A stretch of DNA of 64,000 nucleotides from Nymphaea colorata (taxonomy: Eukaryota > Streptophyta > Magnoliopsida > Nymphaeales > Nymphaeaceae), in contig NC_045146.1 of NCBI RefSeq assembly GCF_008831285.2, forward strand, positions 22,647,703 to 22,711,702. The letters run 5' to 3'. Positions 1 through 14,000 of this stretch are shown piece by piece (the first letter of the stretch is position 1; each line of letters begins with the position of its first letter). The position numbers were made by a program, and so were the translations under genes. The notes under the pieces are model-generated. The model saw only the letters and a program-made list of their open reading frames with translations, did not search any database and was not told the DNA's origin.

Positions 1-2689
1 AGGCATTAGGCACGTTTGATAGACCAAAAAAAGAATCTGGAGAAGTTTTTGGGTGTTTGATGGGTTTGCATAAGGGGAGAAAAACAGTAACCACTGGAAT
101 TTTTGTTTTGTGGCAGTTGGTTTTTTTAAAATAAGGGTTCAATTTATTTTCAATTACCATCGTTCATCATTTTTCAAGCAACCGGCAGATTTTTTTCAGT
201 ACCCATTGGATTTTTTTTCAATAAACAGTTCAAATTCTTTTCTAAAGGCTCATTTACGTAAATGACATTTTCTAAAGCGTTGTTTTCTTCCAGCCTTCAA
301 CACGATTGAGCAACATCGTGAGAAAATAATTAATAACAAAAAAAAGGTGAAACATTGAGCTGATTATATTACAAACTTCATGCGGGCACGTTAGAACATC
401 CAGGAAATAAGATCTTTTCATACCATAAGTTTTAAATTTGGACCAATATGCCAAATTCTTAGAATAATATTGGGGATCGATGTCCACCCAGGTCATTTGT
501 CTTTTCGCAAAATTCATTTCCAATCACATCGTGGTCTTTCCAACACATTTGCACCAACTCTTATTTATTGGATCCATGAAAAGAGATGTGAACGGTTCTA
601 GGATTTATCAATAACAATACCTTCAAACACAATATAGAATTTATCTCCTATCCTAACAAATACCTTCTAAAACATATAATTTATCTCCTATCCTAATAAT
701 GCCCTCTAAAAAATGTAAATAACATGAAATAGAAGTTACTTAAACAAGCAGTTTTGGATCATTTTCATTGAAAAGGAGTGACATATCTTCAATTGAGAGG
801 GGAGAGAGAACTGCTTCAAGTGGACTTAACTGTACCTGGTCCAACATTACTTAAACCGAACCAGGCCTAACCTAGCTTCACTTGTGTTGTATATTTTTCT
901 CCGGCCAAGTGCAGAAACATACAAAATAGAAAAGCAAATATATAATTGAAGTGCAAGATATTCACAATAACTTTTTTAACATGCTGCTTTCTTATCGAAA
1001 CCATTTACTTTGTTCACCAAGTATTTGCAAACGAATCAAACAATGAAGGCAGCCATTAACTGTCTGCTTGGACCCGTCACCCATTGTTTGACCATTACTC
1101 CACGCATTGGTCTGACCAACCTCACCACTCTAATTTTGATGGTCATTTTGACGTAAGTAGAATTCAACATATTGCTCCAGGGCCAGCCTCTGAGGTGTAC
1201 CAACTTCTGTTTTGCAGCCCAATTCATGAGGGCTATAAATTTTGGTACCAGTCTTCAGCTGACTGGGTTGTTTTCCGGAGTGTTTTCGACCATGGGACAG
1301 GATCATAAGCTTATCCCAATGTTTGCTGTAAAAATCTTCCTTTTTTTTTTTGTGAATAAAGGGCCTAATTCCCTAGCAGTAGTTCTCCGGAACCTGATCA
1401 CCAGCACCACAAGCAGAGGCGCTTAAAATTGGACAAGGTAAATATACATGCATTGTGCAAGCCGACATTCAACCATAGCAGCAGAAACTAATAACAGATA
1501 GCAGATGAAAGCTTGCAACCCAAGTTAAAATTTGGCAACCCACAAAGACACAAGTAATAAATCGAAAAGTCGGGACCACCACACAAAAAAAAAAAAAAGA
1601 AGAAGAAAACATCTGCAACTAAAACCCTCAGAAACACAGGTAACAAATCAATAATTCGGAACCCCAAAAAAACCCAAAATATACGACAAATCCTTCGAAC
1701 TGAAATCAATCAGAGATGGGAAATTAAAAAAAATCCATGTCAGCAATCAACCGTGCAACGCCCAACAGCACAAATTTGAGGTTGCGCCTGCAAGCCCAGG
1801 AGGCCGAGGCACCAGCGACTGACAATGAAGGCATTAACTGAAAAATGGACATGGAACTCTAGAAGAAAAACGGAGAAGAATAGGAGGAGACTCACGCCTT
1901 GGTCCAGGCGGCGCAACGGCAAGCGTCAGTCCGTTGAAGTGCGAACAGCAGTCCAGCAGGCAGCGGCGGTCCGGTGGTCCAGCGGTAGCAACTTCACAGC
2001 AAGGGTCGGGTTTTCCCTGTTTAAGAAAAGGGGAAACTGAGGAGCAGCTTTCCAAATTCATTTGAAGAGCGCTCGGCCACTCGATGAAAAATTTATTTGC
2101 TGGGTTTGATGGCGCAAGGCGAGGAAAAGCCATACGCTTACCTTTGCTTGCCGCCGCCGCCCGCACATGCGTCACCGTTGCCACGGCCCGTGCACGGTGG
2201 AGGAGGAGGCATAGGGAAAGGAGCGAGTCCTTTCTCATCATTTCAAAACGCCGTATCAATTTCTTTTTAACCCCATCATCTTACAAAAATGCCTGATAAG
2301 AGTTCGGAAATTATACGTTTTATTGTCCAGCCCCTTTTACGCATCTTGTAATGCAAGATTGGCAGGACGGAGACCCACCCTCAGCTTTAACAACAAATAT
2401 GAGACTTCCCCTTAGCCGAAGGGAAGCAGGTTGTCTCTAAAATATCGTTTTGCTTTTACAATACTGTTTCTTTTTCAAAATACTATTTCAAGCATGGTTA
2501 GATAACACTCAAAGAATAATTAGATCACTCGACTGCTTAAATTTTTGGTTAATCCTACTTTAAGATTCTTTGGTACTTGAGTTGGATCACCGGAAATACT
2601 CAAGCACATGCATCATTCTCCGCTTCCAAACCTCAATCGCACACGAGATGAGTGCCAATGCCACCCAAATTTATGAGTATTTAGCGGGC

Positions 2690-2865
2690 GTCTGCATTGA
2701 GCAGACACAGTTCCATGGATGCTTGTCCATGAAAGTTTATTCATGGACAAGATTTTTTCAGCAGTATGCGAATTGCGCAGACATTTATCCATGGTAATGT
2801 CCATCTCTGTTTGAATGCAGCATGAACAAAAATAATCCGAACAGGAGCAGTCGGTGACTGCTCCT
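2690..2865. repeat. Cluster of four short inverted repeats (hairpins)
   Basis: Four inverted repeats lie within 176 bp. GTCTGC at 2690-2695 pairs with GCAGAC at 2701-2706. CTTGTCCATGAA at 2722-2733 pairs perfectly with 2740-2751 across a 6-nt loop. GACATT at 2780-2785 pairs with AATGTC at 2796-2801. AGGAGCAGTC at 2843-2852 pairs perfectly with 2856-2865 across a 3-nt loop. The function is unknown. It may be the remnant of a fold-back transposon or an unannotated structured element. Confidence 0.6.
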
Positions 2866-3674
2866 ATGTTTGATGGCCGTCTGAGATTCTTCTTGTTGCC
2901 AGCAGTTTTTAACCAGACAGAATCTGAGAGAAGCATAATTGGATTCCCAGATTCATAAGAACAGGAAGACAAATAACCAAAGCATAATTATTATATATCT
3001 ATATATATATATTTCGTTGGCTGTATTGCAGTTTATTAAATGAGCGGCGCGGCCACAGAATCGCCGGCTAACCACGGGCTCGCGACTCGTTGTTTACACG
3101 TCTTGATAAACCGGAAGCCCAGCCATCTGCCTCTCCAGTTTTCACTTTTAGCTGTACATTTTTTTTGTTTGTTCATCATTGATGGGCTTGTCAGAATTTT
3201 ACAGAACACCCATTCACATTTCATGCAAAGTACCAGTTTCCTTTTTAATTTTTAATAACTTAAAAATAATAAAAAAATTCAAATGTTTTGGGCTTAATCA
3301 GTTTTCAAATTATTGTTATTTTTAATTTATTCAGAAAACCAATGAGGCAACGATACATTGCTAAGAACACTGATTTTAATATAAGCAGATTTGTCTCTTA
3401 TGTGTTTTATGCGATTTAACTTGTTCAAGACTTTAAACGCCTACGTTTTGCCTGATCTCATGTTGATATTTAGAAAAAGAGCGAAAAAAGAAAGTGACGA
3501 TAAAAGAATTAGAGAAATCATTATTAAAATCACGACTTCGATCGCGATACCAAACATTCACAAGAAAGGCAGAGGCAGAAAACAGAAGCCACAGGACCGC
3601 TTCTTGCGGGAGTGAGGGAGAGAAAGAAAGGGAGAAAGAGCTCGGGGAGGAGAGAGATTGGGTGTGAAGGGTTC

Positions 3675-3716
3675 GTGAGAGAGAGAGAGAGAGCGAGAAA
3701 GAGAGAGAGGGAAGGG
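3675..3716 (+). repeat. Purine-rich GA tract in the VHA-a leader
   Basis: An almost uninterrupted GA/GGGA tract ends just before the VHA-a start codon at 3722. GA-rich leaders are common in plant genes. By position it is probably within the 5' UTR, but the transcription start cannot be read from the sequence. Confidence 0.5.
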
Positions 3717-3721
3717 AAGGG

Positions 3722-4936
3722 ATGGGGATGGAGGGCGGGAGCTGCTGCCCGCCGATGGATCTTCTGCGGTCGGAGGCGATGCAGTTGGTGCAGCTTATCA
3801 TCCCCATGGAGTCCGCCCACCTCACCGCCTCCTACCTCGGCGACCTCGGCCTCATCCAATTCAAGGACGTAAGCACAACAACCATCCTTCCTCTTCTTCA
3901 TCCTCTTCTATATCTCATCCACCTCCCAGCCGGCCGCAACCTTGCTGCTTGTTTTTTTTTCTCTACCTTGTTGGTTTTGTTTTGGTTCCTTTCAACTTGT
4001 GGATTTTTTTTTTCTTTTGAGAAATTCCGCTGGTCCGTTCATCGATCGGCGATCGAGCGTGAATCGCGATTCCACAGATGCCCTAATGTTGAAATCCGAG
4101 CTCATTATCTTCTAGGTTCGGTTGATTTTCTCGTCGGTTTGATGGTTCCGTTCCCTCCCTTCAGATGCTTCTTTTTGTCTGATGGTTGTGCATGCCAATA
4201 TCTTGAACTCGTTCGGGAATAGTCTCATTGATATTATTTTTTGCAATTTAATCGGTAATGATGTGGCTGCATTTGTTGGACTAGATTAGCTATAGTCTGA
4301 TCGATAGATTGCATCGACGGCGGACTAGTGGTTTGGGACTTTGGAGTCCGTAGATTTTATCGAGTGATAACAACAAGACATGTTTACCGGAGATAAACGT
4401 ACATATTTTCTCGAAACGGCAGAATTTTTTTCTGATTAGGGCAGCAATGTGGTCTCTTAAGTCTTAAGAAGGTTTTTCCTTTGATTGAGATTCAAGTATT
4501 AAATCTTTGTTTTTTTTTTCTTTTTCGAACCAACTCGGGGCTAAGCTGGCCATGCTTCCTGGTTAGAAATCACATACTGGAATCTGAAGGCCATATTTGG
4601 TAACCCATGTTAAATCTAGTAAAGGATAGTATTCTGTTAATTGGAATCAAGTAGCAGTTGTAATCAGCAACAATCAAGAATTATGGTGACTATCTGATGC
4701 AACCAAAGAAGAGGGCTTCAGCCTTTAAGTTGAACCTGGATCATGATGCGGAACTGATTTCTTCACGCTCTCTTCCTTCTCTCACCCTTTCACTTACCTT
4801 TCCCCTCTCCCCCTCTTTTTTTTTTTTTTTTTCTTTTTTCCTGTCCATAGCCATCCTTCCGGCCCTGAGATTGATGGATCTTAGGGAGGGGATGGACCTG
4901 AAAAAACTTGTGTGTGTGTGTGTGTGTGTGTGTGTG

Positions 4937-5035
<99 letters not shown>

Positions 5036-8000
5036 TAGTGACACCTATTTTGTATTATGGTAAGTCATGTATTTATCAAACATGAAAAGCTATAGCTCCT
5101 AATGTACTTAAAAGGGACGATTTTTTCATTAAGGAAAGCTTGTTTCAGTAACAAAATCTTATTTAAAGTATAATTTTCCTTGAAATTTGAATAAATAACA
5201 AAAAATCAATATATAGAGTTTGATGGGCAAAGGTACTTATTTCTTAGCGAATGAAAACCATCACTTGTTACCTTCTACTCCTTTCACCCTCTCTCTCTCT
5301 TTCTCTATACGTGTGTGTGTGTGTTATACAGTTCATATTATGTTGTTTATACCTTCAGGTTGGTCAAGCTTGGGAACTTGTTCTTGGTAAGAGCAAATAT
5401 TTCATTTGCCATTTTTGTGAAGGCTTGACTAATTATTATCAGAGTATCTGTTATTTATGCAATCTGCATTTTCTCCAATCTTTCAATTTCCCCAACAGCT
5501 TGTTGACTTATACCATATTTGCAACATGATCTTTCCAGCTGAATGCAGACAAGAGCCCATTCCAGCGAACATATGCTAACCAGGTAAATATTGTGCATGA
5601 TATTTTCTTTATCTATTTGTTCATTGATCTATAAAATTGTCTAGTTTTTGTGTGCTTCAAGCCTTCAACAATAACTAAACAGATGTTGCCTACTCTGGGG
5701 ACGAGGATTTTTGTTAACTTCAGTTCCTGCTTCATTCTTCTATTTAGCTTTTTTTAACTCCCAGATTTATACAAAGTAGTAAAAAATATTTTTGATGGTT
5801 GTGGTCATGTGACATGGGTATTGTTGGAGAGGTTTATGCTCATGTTTGAGTTTGTATTTTTGGAATTTATTAGATATATAATTTTAACTGGTTCAGGATG
5901 TAAAATGCTGAAAGTAATTGTTCCAATTTTGTATATATATAATTATATAATTATACATATATAATTATATATGTATATAATTATATTGGAAGTTATTAGA
6001 TATATAATGTTATCACTTTTGCTTCAGTCATAAATAAATTAAAGTAAATCAAATATTTTATTGGTCCATAAAAAGCATGTATGGAAGTGTATAATTGTGG
6101 TTAAGATACTTCTAACAATTGGCAAAGCTTTTCTGATCCTTGACATGCACCTTCTATTGGAAAGTGAGATGCTGGGAGAAGAAATGCATTAAGCCAAATT
6201 CATGACTGGGTGCACTCGTATGAATCTATTCTGAAGGACAAGAAGAAAATGAGAGGAGATTAAGAAGAAATAAAAGTACCCTAGATATCTCAGTTTGGCA
6301 TCTTATCAATTAAATTACATGTTTTAGCACAATTATTAAAAATACTTTAATCCATGCTGAAGGACAAGGAGAAGGGCTAGAAGAGACTAAGAAGCAAAGT
6401 ACCCAACATATCCGAGTTTGGGATCTTATCAGTTATATTAGGCATTTTTGGAACAAATACTAAAAATACTTTCTGTGTATATGTAATTATATACTGCTTT
6501 ACGGGTCATAAATTTTGATTGAAAAATTGTAGTATTACAGTCTATTACTACATTTTTATTGACTATTTCCTACAGTGCAAATGCTTTTCATGTTTTACCT
6601 AATGTATTGTTGAATGCTGCGCAATAGTTTTTCCAGGATCATGTCTCATTTATCAAGTATTGATATCTTAGTAGAGAATTTGTTTTTCCTGATCACCAAT
6701 AAGCAGGCTACTCGTGTGTGCTTCCAATTTCACTTTAAAATTGATGTGCTAGATTCGAAGATGTGGGGAAATGTCTCGCAAATTGCGGTTTTTTAGAGAC
6801 CAAATGGCTAAAGCTGGGATATCACCATCAGGAAAGACTCTCACTAAAGCTGATATTGACATGGATGACTTAGAGGTGAGCTGGCTTTGGTAAATTTGTT
6901 TTCTCGAAGAATATTGAAGATGTTTTTCTGATAATGCCTGTGAACTTTGTTCACAACTTTCCTCCTGGCAGACAAAGCTTAGTGAGCTTGAAGCAGAACT
7001 TGTTGAAATCAATGCAAACAATGAGAAGTTACAGCGAACATATAATGAGCTTATTGAATATAAGCTTGTCATGCAGAAGGTATGCACTTCTGTTCATATT
7101 TTATACTATAGTTAAATGTCTGGATGGAGGATAGGTTGTTTTTCTTTCCCAACTTCATTTTTTGTCTTTCATCTTCTATTTGTTACAGGATTCATCAACA
7201 GTGGGAAGGGTGTTTAGGGTGTCTAATAAAAGTTATTCTTGAAGTTGGAGGTTTTGATTTGCTAATGTATTTCTCTGCATTCTTGTGAGTTTGTTTGGCA
7301 GAGGTATTTTGTTTAGTGGAAAAATCCTACTGAAGTAATATTAGTTCCAAACACAAACTATGGTGCCTTTAGAGATATTAAAGAAGAAAAGGAACTGATT
7401 GTGTATATGGTAGAGAAGAGTTCCCTTGGATATAATGGAATGGATGCAATAGCATGTGAGTGAAGTAATGATTAACTTTGAGCCACTTCTTTGATGTAAA
7501 CTTATGGTGTTCTACCATTTTGTGCTAAAATTTGTCTAAAAAATGCTAATAAGTGTGAGGCTTTGAGTCATTATCTTGCACAACAAAGGAGTCCTATTTG
7601 AGCTGGAGAGATGAGCATAATGTCTTCTTTGCTGTTTCTCACCTTTGTTAAAATCTGTTGCAAATGTTGTAAATTGGCATATTCTAATTTTTTTATTTGT
7701 ATTTAGGCCTTAGGCTGATACTTAAGTATATCAATTAAAGTTCAATCTTAGTTAGGGAAGCATCTCAGCCATAGACGCTCATTATGAGAAGCTTGTCTCC
7801 ATAATTTTTTTCGCCCAGTATTAAATATTTTCCTTGATATTGAACTTCCATGCTAAACCATTTATTGATAACCTTCATGTTTTTATTATATATGTGTGTA
7901 TGTGTGTGCACATGTTTGTACTTTACAAAAGAAGACCTTGGATTCAATATCTGAAACCACAGGTTGTAATTATCTCCTTGGATTGGGCCTATCTTTCCAA

Positions 8001-11000
8001 TATATCATTTGCTATTTTGTTAATATTGCAAGTACAATACTCTGGAGTTGATCTTAGCTCTCCTTTTGCCTCTTATTTTATCCTAACATTTTGACCAATA
8101 GGTTTTTGATGAATAAAAGTTTCTGAGTAATTCTAATTTGTGCCCTAGGACTGTTTATATACTACAAGTCTACATGTCAAAGCGTAGTAAAGCTGATATT
8201 AGGCTTCTTTACGAACTTCAAAAGTTTTCTATTGGTTGCTTTTTTGAATCTAAATTTTGAGGTCTTGCTTTAAACATCTTATAGTCTGACCATTTTTTCC
8301 CTTTCAGTGTGGAGAATTCTTCTACTCTGCTCGCAGTGCTGCTACAGCCCAGCAAAGGGAAATTGAAACTCATAATCTTCCGGAAGATTGTATGGACCGT
8401 CCATTGCTATTGGAACAAGTGAGAGATACAGTTCTTTGCACTCTTCTAGTTGTATGAGATTTCCTATCACTATCACTTTTTAACTTACAAATGTGGCTCT
8501 CACAGGAAATGCTTACCGATCCATCCAAGCAGATTAAGTTGGGTTTTATCAGCGGTCTCATACCCAAAGCAAAGTCAGTGGCTTTTGAAAGGATTCTTTT
8601 CCGTGCTACAAGAGGCAACATGTTTCTCAAACAAGCTGTGGTTGAGGAGCCTGTGACTGACCCATTGTCTGGAGAGAAGGTCTATAATTTGCCAATGTGT
8701 TGTTCTCACAGTGCTATATATGACCATATTCATTTATAAGAATGTTTTCTTTCTAATTTTGTAGCATGGCTTATGCACCAAAGAAACATTAAACCAAATC
8801 AAATTTCTTACGTAACATTAAGCTTTGGGTGTTCTGCATGATGATATGTCTTTATTTCTTGATTCTCCTAGAGTTCATGATTCTGCTCATGAAACATAGC
8901 TGTATGATTAAAGTTAGAAGTTGCTGTGGGACTGATTATGAAGTCTTCCGGTGAAATAGAACTGAATACTCTCCCCACCTCCCCCCTTTTGCAGTATACT
9001 ACACTTTTTGTTGGAGATAATTTATGCACTCACCCTATCCTTGATCTATTTCATATGAAATTTTGTCTTTGAAATAGTGGGCATGATTCCTGGTTTGCAG
9101 ATTCAGAAAAATGTGTTTGTGGTCTTTTATTCTGGAGAAAGAGCCAAGTCTAAGATTGTGAAAATTTGTGAAGCTTTTGGAGCAAATCTTTATCAATTTC
9201 CAGAAGAATGGAACAGACAAAGGTGGATGATTGAAGAGGTAATTCCGTTTGTCTGCATATTGGCTAGTTTTTTGCTCATCTCATGGTCACTATCAGCAAG
9301 CTTCCATTTCAATAAAAACATGAGGATTATCACGAGGTTATGAGTTTTGCATGCTCCTAAATATGTTAAAAACCTATTATCCTAGTTGGCTCAGTAGACA
9401 TATCTCTTCATACTTCATTTCTTTCAATTAATTGTAAGCTGCTTTTCGTGGTTTTGTTCTTCAATTTAAAGTAGATATCTGTGTATGTGAAACTTCTTCT
9501 GATAAATCGAACATTGTTAATCATGACTATCAAAATTATGTACATCGGTTACTAGCATAGGTTGTGATATTGGGTTTTATAGCTTGAAATTTGATTATTG
9601 CTACATCTTATTTATATGCTAATAATCTAATACTGAAAAGTTTTTGGTCCTGACCCTTCTGTGTTACTGATAACCCACTGACCTGAAGGTCTAGCGTTAC
9701 ATGGTCCTACTCTGAGTTTTTATGTATTGTAGTAAAGTTGTTTTCCCTAATCATTTATGCTAGTGGATCCTTAGGTCCTCCTACTCTTTTTCCTTTTTTA
9801 GATTCTTGTTTGCTGTATTCTCTTTCAGAATATCAGATTTCTGAAGTTTTTGTGATTATCAAATGCAGGTCTCGGGGAGGCTTGCAGAATTAAAGACAAC
9901 TTTAGACCTTGGATTAAGCCACAGAGAGAGCGTCCTGGGCAATATTGCACTGCAATTTGATCAGTGGAGCCTTTTCGTAAGTGTGTCAGCATATGTTCGT
10001 TGAATGGTTGTACGATCTTGATGTGGTGATAGAAACTTCTATATAAATAAATATTTGTCACTTCCAACCATGTAGACGTTGGACTTTCTGAAAATTAGCT
10101 TTAACCCAAGTTATGTTTATCTCATTACTTTACTTTTGTTCCACCTTTACAGGTTAAAAAGGAAAAAGCCATTTATCATACCCTGAATATGCTGAGTCTT
10201 GATGTTACGAAAAAATGTTTAGTGGGAGAAGGTTGGAGCCCTGTGTTTGCAAAGAATCAGGCAAGACCCCTATCTATTTCAGTAAATTGAGAACAGTATT
10301 GGCACCCTACCTGTTACTAGTTTGCAATATTTTGGAAGTTTCTGATTGTTTTTGTTCATAGCTAAGCCTTCTAGGCATTGGTTTGTCTCTGAATTCTAGT
10401 GTGTGATGTATGCAGATCCAGGATGCACTTCAGCGTGCAAGTTTTGACAGTAGCTCCCAAGTCGGAACCATTTTCCAGGTTCTGCATACTAGAGAGTCTC
10501 CACCTACATACTTCCAAACAAACAAGTTCACATCTGCTTTTCAGGAAATTGTTGATGCATATGGGTTAGTTACTTCATTTTATATGCTTTTTCCATCTCA
10601 ACACAGAAAATTTCATAAAAATATCTTATTTGTTTGCTTTGCTCATGGTAACTCATGCTTTGTCCATCACCTTCTCATCAAGCCTTTCTTGGTCAGAAGG
10701 TGTAGGCCATAGCTGTTGACGCAAGGCCTAGACTAGAATTGTCAAAGCTTCAAGGATCAAGTTAAACATACAATTTGTAATAGGCATGAGACTAGGGATA
10801 AAATTTGATGATGTGGAGGGTGTGGGGAGGGGGTTGTACCTCAGACATGGTCAAAACGAGAGTGCTTAACTTGGTTCTTCGACCAAGTTGAGCATGTTCT
10901 TTATTTCAAAATATTTATATATTTTTAATGTTCTTCCAAATTGATGAATGGTTCTTATTTTTCTCAACCTCTTAATTGTGAAGGTTTTCATTTTTTCAAG

Positions 11001-14000
11001 GTGTAGTCCTCATATATATATGTGTGTGTAAAGCTGTGTCTCTGCACTTTTTTTTTTTTAAATTGCTCCACTACAGGGGGTGCGCTCATAGCTGTACCCA
11101 TGTGACATTGGCTCCCATGAGCTCAGAAGTCGAAAATTTCCTTGTCGACATTTCTCGATAATTTATTTTATTTCTCCAAATAAAATCAGTTCTGTTAAGT
11201 TTCTGAAAATTATAGGAGTTAGATATCCTAGAGACATATAAATTATAAACTATTGTCTCCCTCAGATGTATCCCAATCTTAGCATAATGAAATTTTCCAT
11301 GGTCTGGTGGCAAATGTTATGATGGAAGACCATATTTTAGAATTGCTGTGCAACTTTTAAAGGCTACATTTGAGGGGAGTAGATACATACTTAAAGTAAC
11401 TGGTCCACCTTTAAAGGCTAAATTTTTTAGCTTTATTTGATTAATTTGTGAGGATAAGATGCAGACTCAAAATAACTAGCTGTAGCTGTTCCTTCTTTCA
11501 GAGTATCCCCAGGTACTGGCCTTGGTTCACACTTGACACTCAATATGAATCTGAAAAATTGCATTATGGATTTCTTGTTGGGCTTGCAGATATTAGGACG
11601 ACTGGAAGTGAATGCATGTGGACATGGCCATTCTTTTCTAACATAGCATATGATGTGGCTGGAGTGGAATGGCTAACCCTTGTCTCCTTGAGAATGGTTG
11701 AAGCTATTTGAGACAGGCCTTGCTAGGATTGACTTGCTAAATTATTGGCTTAATTTAGTATTTCCTTTTTGTATCAAAGAAGAAGAAAAAGAGAAAGGCT
11801 ACTAGTAGTGGTACTAGTAGTAGAAGAGGAGGAAGAAGAAGAAGAAGGTGTATCACCCAATGGTTTGGCTCATGCAGTCCTTGCAAAGCAGCAGTAGCCT
11901 GCTTGTGTATTACTGGGCTGTTTTTCAAGTGCTATTTCCTAAATTGTTCCAATAGATCTCAATTAGGATGAGAATGGTTTTGATTGACTGAATGCTGTCA
12001 TTAAGTTGTCAATAATACAGACAGAATGTGTCAACCTATTAATATAATGGTAAATGATTAGCAAGACAATTGCCAGTTTTCTGCAATGAGTGTGACAAAT
12101 TTTCTTTCACTTGCAGTGTGGCTAGGTATCAAGAAGCAAATCCTGGTGTATTCACTATTATCACCTTCCCTTTCTTGTTTGCAATCATGTTTGGTGACTG
12201 GGGCCATGGCATATGCTTATTGCTTGCAACATTATATTTCATAGTGAGAGAAAAGAAGCTTGCTTCACAGGTGACCTTTCTTTTCTCCAAGCCCATGTCT
12301 CAATTCAGTTCTCGTCATGGACCTATGTTTCGCAGGGCACCATATTGTGTCAGATTCATCTCCAAATTCTTATGCCTTGTGTATGCATTCTTTTATTTTT
12401 CAAAACTCTTGTAATAGTGTGCTTTGACCTCTTTCATATATACAGACACACATACAGTTGCATATGCACGTGTATATCGTACAAGTCATTTTTCTTCATT
12501 TTCAAACATTGAGAGACAGAGAATATTCTCATTATTACTGTTCTCAACTTGCAGAAACTTGGAGACATCACAGAAATGACATTTGGTGGCCGCTATGTTA
12601 TTCTGATGATGGCACTTTTTTCCATTTATACGGGGCTGATTTATAATGAGTTCTTTTCAGTCTCATTCAATCTTTTTGGACCCTCTGCATATGAATGTCG
12701 GGATCCTTCCTGCAGGTAAGATGGATTTTATTAAATCTTTGTAGTCATAGTCGTTCATGTCATCACTTTTATCTAACTAATTTCTGATTTGAGTCTACCA
12801 TTTCTCAGTGATGCTACTACTAGTGGCTTGATCAAAGTGCGGAATGCTTACCCATTTGGGGTGGATCCTGTCTGGCATGGCAGCCGCAGTGAACTGCCTT
12901 TTCTTAACTCATTGAAGATGAAGTTGTCAATCCTTATTGGGGTAGCACAAATGAACCTTGGTATCATATTGAGCTATTACAATGCCAAGTTCTTTCGGAA
13001 CAGTCTTAATATATGGTAAACTGTACCTCTTTCTTGTTTTAACCTGATGTTCTTAAAGCTTTTGGTTATCATCACGCTTTCTACTTTACTTTCTCCAAAA
13101 CATTATGCCATGCCCTTTTTTACTCCACAAGGCACAAATAATGATAAATTTGGTGAAACTTATGGTGAAAAAGTTCATAATAAAGCCAACATGAAGTGAG
13201 TGGGATGAAACTGAATGAGATTTTCTAAATAGGTATTAGGTGTATGAGGTTTTATGTGGGACAAAACAATGATTAAATATTGCTACATTAAATATTTATG
13301 TGAATTAATAGCATGATGTTTGGAGAAAGCAAGCATGAAAAAACATGGGGTAGACAATTTAACATTCATTCGTTGCATTTCCACCTGCTTGAGATGTTCG
13401 CCAACAATTCTTGATCAATCTTGCCATGCAAGAATGGAGTTCTTGCGGTCATGCTTGATCTTCCTCTGTGCAACTTCTACTGCTTCTCTGTTCTTCAGAG
13501 TGTTATTTAGTTCCTGTCTTTTCTTTCATATGCAAGGCCTGTGCTCTTGTATTTGTGCCCATATGTTTCCTTTTATGTTTATTCTGTTTGCCATGACAGG
13601 TACCAGTTTATCCCACAGATGATATTTCTAAATGGCCTCTTTGGTTATTTATCTCTTTTAATTATTGTGAAATGGTGCACGGGTTCAAAAGCTGACCTGT
13701 ATCATGTAATGATATATATGTTCCTGAGTCCAACTGATGAACTTGGTGAAAACCAGCTTTTTGCTGGTCAGAAGATGGTCCAGGTAACAATTGATCTTTG
13801 ATATGTGCATCACTAGCCATAATAAGTTGAGCGGTACTGAGTAAATTGTTGTTTGAACTGGCAGATGGTATTGCTGGTCTTGTCATTGGTTGCAGTTCCA
13901 TGGATGCTTTTACCAAAGCCTTTTCTGTTGAAGAAACAACATGATGAGGTATATATGCATTAACCTTGAATCCCTTATGTTTCATCATGGTGGCTTTGTT

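Larger units (their letters stand above)
1..3721. other. Gene-poor upstream region, no supported gene
   Basis: AT-rich DNA with short A/T runs. The open frames on both strands are short and I recognise none of them. Two local peculiarities are listed separately: a GC-rich patch near 1890-2240 and a cluster of hairpins at 2690-2865. The last ~120 bases before 3722 are purine-rich (GA repeats) and probably form the promoter-proximal region and 5' leader of the V-ATPase gene. I saw no clear TATA box. Confidence 0.5.

Noticed and set aside
1834-2259. 141-codon - strand frame through the GC-rich patch
   Set aside because: No domain, no signal sequence of good quality and an overlapping + strand frame of similar quality. 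Probably a by-product of local GC content, so kept only as a note.
4697-5038. Frames encoding YIYIYI or SLSLSL repeats at many loci (also 15202, 15664, 28762, 46101, 50124)
   Set aside because: They are translations of (TA)n and (CT)n microsatellites and have no protein features.
5930-5995. Palindromic ATAATTATAT run in VHA-a intron 2
   Set aside because: Simple A/T sequence; the symmetry is expected from composition.
11448-11711. 87-codon frame inside VHA-a intron 10
   Set aside because: The conserved protein joins exon 10564 to exon 12117 in frame, and this frame has no VHA-a similarity.
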